NCBI GenBank assembly: GCA_000226015.1
Contig: JH153686.1
Location: 131,441 to 195,440, forward strand
DNA: 64,000 nt
Direction: 5' to 3'
Source of the DNA: Mnemiopsis leidyi
Lineage: Eukaryota; Ctenophora; Tentaculata; Lobata; Bolinopsidae
How positions within the stretch are numbered: the first letter of the stretch is position 1; each line of letters starts with the position of its first letter. A program made the position numbers and the translations under genes. Under the pieces are notes generated by a model. The model had not been told where the DNA came from. It was given only the letters and a program-made list of their open reading frames with translations, and ran no database searches. Shown piece after piece: positions 60,057-64,000 of the stretch.

Positions 60057-63000
60057 ATGGGAATTAAACAGTTATCAAAAGTTGTGGCAGACATTGCTCC
60101 AGGAGCCATTAAACAGCAAGAAATGAAGGTGAGACTTACACTGCATTTATTCTTGATGCACTGCCTTGATAACTTAGCATTGCATTCATTTGAATTACTA
60201 GATAGATTTGTTGAGAATTAAAAAGCACCTTATAGTGTGGCTCCCAAACAAGTTTAAATGTACATTTACAGAAGTATTATTATTATAAAAATCATTTTGA
60301 TAAAATTTATTTCCTTTTAGAATTACTTTGGGAGAACAATTGCAGTGGATGCTAGCATGTGCCTTTACCAATTCCTGATTGCTGTTAGGTCTGAGGGTTC
60401 ATATCAGCTAACAGACGAAAAAGGAGAAACAACCAGCCATATCATAGGAATGTTTTACAGAACAATTAGAATGCTTGACAATGGACTAAAGCCTGTTTAT
60501 GTCTTTGATGGTTTGTCCAAATTTTTCAATCTGTACTTGAGCTTAAAAGTGCAACCAATAAGCAGTCAGAATTTTTCTCATTGAAAAGATTATTTTCCTA
60601 ACTTTTCCCAAATTTCTTCGTTAAATACTGTCCTTTAAACTTAATCTAATCAAGGGCGATTCAAAACTTTGTGCTGAATGTTGTCATGTGGCCTAAATTG
60701 TTATGAATAGGAGCATTTTACTTCCTTTACTGTCCTGTCTTTCTTCACAGTTTACAAGCAAAACCAGAGTAAATTTCATTAAAACAATCTAATTTGCAAT
60801 TTTATCAGGAAAACCACCCACCATGAAAGGTGGGGAGCTAGCAAAACGAGCAGAAAAACGTGAGGCTGCTGCTCAAGAGTTAAAAGAAGCTGAAGAAAAA
60901 GGTGACCAGGAAAACATCGAAAAGTTTACAAAAAGGTTAATAGTGGCTTTCACACTTCAATTGAATTTGGACAAATAAACTTTTAATATGTCCTTGACTG
61001 TAGTTGTTGTTGGTTTTGTTCTGTGGCAATGTCAGAGGTTATATTTTAAACTATTTCAACACTACAAATTAAATACATTAATTGAGGATACTCTGTATCA
61101 TATCATGACGAGTACAAGTCTTTTATAGATGGGTTTGTGCATTGCAAGAAGAGCTTACTAACGTTACCCATCTCCTTGTACTGTATATTGTGATCAGCAT
61201 AAGTTTACTCAAAGTTATGTGTATCACTCGCTTCACTCAGAAATTTTAAGGACAGTCACCTCTGCTCTTCAAAATATTTTTTCTCGAGTCCTGAGGATGG
61301 CTGGACATTTGAGCCAGTGAGAAACATTTCTTCTTCTTATCTTCTAATCTGTTCTTTAAGTGGGAAAGCTTATGGCAGTGTTCAGATTTGGTTAAGAAAT
61401 CAGAGTGGCATCTTTCCTGGTCATAAGTACTTTTTCATTCTTTGTACCAAAACGTACCCATTGTACGTTTTGGGTACAACTGGGTGGACAGGGTCTTTGT
61501 CCTTAACTTCTCGTCTGATAAAAGCCTTTGCCACTCCATAAGGTACCCTTACTTCATCATCTGATTCAGGCATAAGAGTGGCTTCTTTTGCAGCTACATC
61601 GGCAAATTCATTCCCAGGGATGTTGATATGAGAGCACCGTGTCTACTTGGTGATCATCAATCTTTTAAATAGCTCAAGCAGCAGTAAGTTGGCTCAGGCA
61701 CTGTAGTAGTTGAGAGGATTTACTCATCAATTGCCATCGTAAATGTCATCACCTTTTGGACATCAGAATTCTTTGGGAGGAGACGGAATTTCTTTTCACC
61801 AACATGAAAAGTGGGTGCGATCCCTAACTTAATTGGTCTGGTATGCTTTCTCATTGTATAATAAAAAATTTCTGAATTCTTCACAAGAATTCTGATGTCC
61901 ATTAAATGCTCTAACTCTAGGTTGGTCAAAGTAGAAAAGCAGCACACAGAAGATGTTAAACGACTGCTTACTCTGATGGGAGTGCCCTATCTCACTGCAC
62001 CATGCGAAGCTGAAGCTCAGTGTGCTGAACTTGTCAAGAAAGGAAAATGCTACGGAGTCGGAACAGAAGATATGGATGCTTTGACATTTGGTACCCACGT
62101 GAGTTTAATTCATCTTGTTCATAGTCTGACTGTCAAATGTTTTATATTATTACTTCTGTTGTGATAATTACTTCTCGAGTAGGTACTGAAGTTGGAGTTG
62201 AATAGGCTACCATTTAAAATTATGTAAAAAGTTCAGTTTTAATTCCTATGGTCTGTAGTTAGCTGAACTATTTTACTATCCCTCTCTTTATCAGCCTATA
62301 TCATATCAAGATTTATCCAACCACACGACTGTCAACTCTGTAGAAAAGGCTGTAATTCTGCTTACAAAGCCATGGGATTTTAAATCATAGGTGCTGATTT
62401 CGGTTTGAGTACTGAACTTTAATGTTCGCCAGAAATTTTGATATGTTTGCTTTTTTTCTTATAAATTGTTCCTTTTAAGTGAATTTTCAGTATTCAGACC
62501 TATCCCTGGGCCATTTCTGTATATTATAAATTTTAATTTTTGTCATGCTTATGTCACGCATTTTGAAATTGGGTCTGTTTATTTAACTTTGATTACCAAG
62601 CACCAGATAAACAGGTTAACTCAGCTTTACACAGGCGAATTATTTGGCATTTTATTGTTTTTAAATGGGCACAATCTGAGAAAGAGTTTAACCTGGATTG
62701 GTCAAATTTTTTGGGCCAAATCTGTTTGACCCATGAACATAAGCTTTGCTATTCAAGAAACACTATAACTGGGTACCAAAAATGATAGTTTGATTTCATT
62801 TTTTGGCATTCTCCTTTTTTACTAACCTGACCTGAACAATTTTGTCCCATTTGATACTTTATTTTAGGTTTGAAATTCAATTTTTTAAAAAGGTAGTAAA
62901 AAATTTTTTCTCTAAATCTAAATTTGAAGCTGTATTTTCTCTTGTCAGTTAAGGTCAAATTTTTGCGCATAAAGTGTGTAATTTCATGGGAAAAATTTAT

Positions 63001-64000
63001 GTTTGCTTTTAATTTTGATGTTCTTGTCGACATCTGAAATCAACCATTTCTGCAGGGGTGTTTTAAATTGAACACTTCAAAGTTCAAGTTGATACATATA
63101 AAATGATATTACATTGCATAACTTTGTTGTGAATTCCATGTCCCATGTGATTTTAAAAGACATTCTAACCATTTTCAGAAACTCGTCCGCCATCTAACAT
63201 TTAGTGAATCAAGGAAAATACCCATACAAGAGTTTGACCTTGATAAAATATTGAAGGAGTCTGGTCTAAGCATGAACGAGTTTATTGATCTTTGTATTTT
63301 ATTGGGATGTGATTACTGTGACACCATAAAAGGTATGTTTTGTTATGGTCAAACCGGAAATTAACAGTGTCGAGCCGTTGGGTTTCTCCGTGCATCATTT
63401 GTGAGAATGATTGAAATATTCATTTTTGGAGAAGATACATTTCGTTTTCCTTTTTATTTCTTGCAACGCTAGGAATAGGTCCCAAGAAAGCCCTGTCGCT
63501 GATACAGGATTACAAGAACATCGAGACGATACTCACTAAAATAGACCAAGAGAAGTATCCACCTCCCCCTGAATGGCCTTACAAGGAAGCTAGAAGGTAC
63601 AAAAACTCTTAAAAATTTATTCTTGGTTTTTAACTCGTATTTGAAAATAAAATGAAACATCCCATATTTTGTGTACAAAAACTTTCGGTAAAAGTTGCCA
63701 GTTTTTCGGCATGAAAATCGTTTCAGACTATTCCAAGAACCTGAAATCGACGATGGTGCAAAGGTTGACATAAAATTTCAAGATCCAGACGAGGAGGGTT
63801 TGATTCAGTTTCTTTGTACCGAAAAGAACTTTGCTGAGGAGCGTGTCAGAAACGGTGTCAAGAAAATATTAGCAGCTAAGGGCAAATCGAAACAAGGAAG
63901 ATTAGACAGTTTCTTTAAAGTTCTTCCTTCTACAACACCAGCAGCCTCTACAAAACGTAAACCTGATCCCAAGGGAAAAAGTAAAGGGAATGCCTCGAAA
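60057..64000 (+). CDS. FEN1: Flap endonuclease 1 (3' end outside window)
   Basis: Seven exons, 60057-60128, 60321-60510, 60809-60935, 61921-62098, 63179-63332, 63473-63596 and 63727 to the window edge, join in phase to 373 residues; the stop lies beyond 64000. FEN1 removes 5' flaps in Okazaki-fragment maturation and long-patch base excision repair in the nucleus. Metal-binding carboxylates are all present: D34 (AVDASM), D87 (VFDG), E159 and E161 (CEAEAQC), D180 and D182 (TEDMDA) and D234 (GCDYC). The helix-hairpin-helix GIGPKKAL is at about 241-248. A PCNA-binding PIP box QGRLDSFF (338-345) is followed by a Lys-rich tail. The start MGIKQL keeps the conserved N-terminal Gly that threads into the active site. 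Intron 3 (985 bases) holds retroelement debris. It is divergent from the semaphorin. Confidence 0.99.
61076..61251 (-). repeat. Interspersed repeat in FEN1 intron 3
   Basis: The reverse complement matches 54599-54776 at about 90 percent by eye. It lies next to the RNase H-like fragment and may belong to the same inserted element. Confidence 0.7.
61400..61650 (-). mobile_element. Retroelement RNase H-like remnant in FEN1 intron 3
   Basis: The minus strand reads [16 protein letters not shown] followed by a short acidic stretch and [14 protein letters not shown]. This matches the HxxIPGNExAD-AA region at the end of RNase H domains carried by many LINE retrotransposons. It is a truncated remnant. 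The LINE assignment is likely but not certain. Confidence 0.6.

Overview
The window is nuclear DNA of an animal, most likely an invertebrate. Genes are split by GT-AG introns of about 0.1-7.7 kb. There is a transmembrane semaphorin, a family known essentially from animals and their closest relatives, and the intergenic DNA is AT-rich with many small foldback elements, minisatellites, a SINE and a Tc1/mariner transposon. I cannot name the species.

Six protein genes are recognised and one more is seen. On the + strand from the left edge: the last three exons of an AAAP-family amino-acid transporter (208-1271, 5' part outside the window); mevalonate diphosphate decarboxylase (MVD, 1641-2839); COG6 of the Golgi tethering complex (3217-14301, 11 exons, 600 aa); and a small Tim chaperone of the TIMM10B type (14923-15472, 88 aa). 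COG6 intron 6 (7.3 kb) holds a four-exon minus-strand gene for an unrecognised four-pass membrane protein (6580-7609). On the - strand a 20-exon, 36-kb semaphorin gene (54470 down to 18591, 965 aa) encodes signal peptide, sema, PSI, two Ig domains, a membrane span and a long cytoplasmic tail with a PPAY motif. Divergently at the right edge is FEN1 (60057 to beyond 64000; 373 residues in the window). Exon joins were worked out by hand; phases agree throughout COG6, MVD, TIMM10B, the semaphorin and FEN1, and do not agree at one join of the nested gene.

The gene-free DNA is rich in repeats: an inverted pair of TGGTCA minisatellite blocks with C/G runs around the MVD region; a GC-rich hairpin family near 12, 16-17 and 56-57 kb; a (GA)n tract with an assembly gap; a 66-bp tandem array in semaphorin intron 5; a small element with 46-bp inverted ends carrying TCACGTGA; a tRNA-derived SINE; a broken mariner-like element; and a foldback element about 60 bp upstream of the FEN1 start.

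Two patterns stand out. First, all five complete gene starts other than the nested gene have a splice-acceptor-like YAG 1-3 nt before the ATG, and the four left-hand genes lie head-to-tail with AAAP and MVD very close. This suggests spliced-leader trans-splicing and possibly operon-like transcription (inference). Second, the CACGTG palindrome is strongly enriched between about 18.7 and 47.2 kb, inside the semaphorin gene, and at least two copies lie in the arms of a foldback element.
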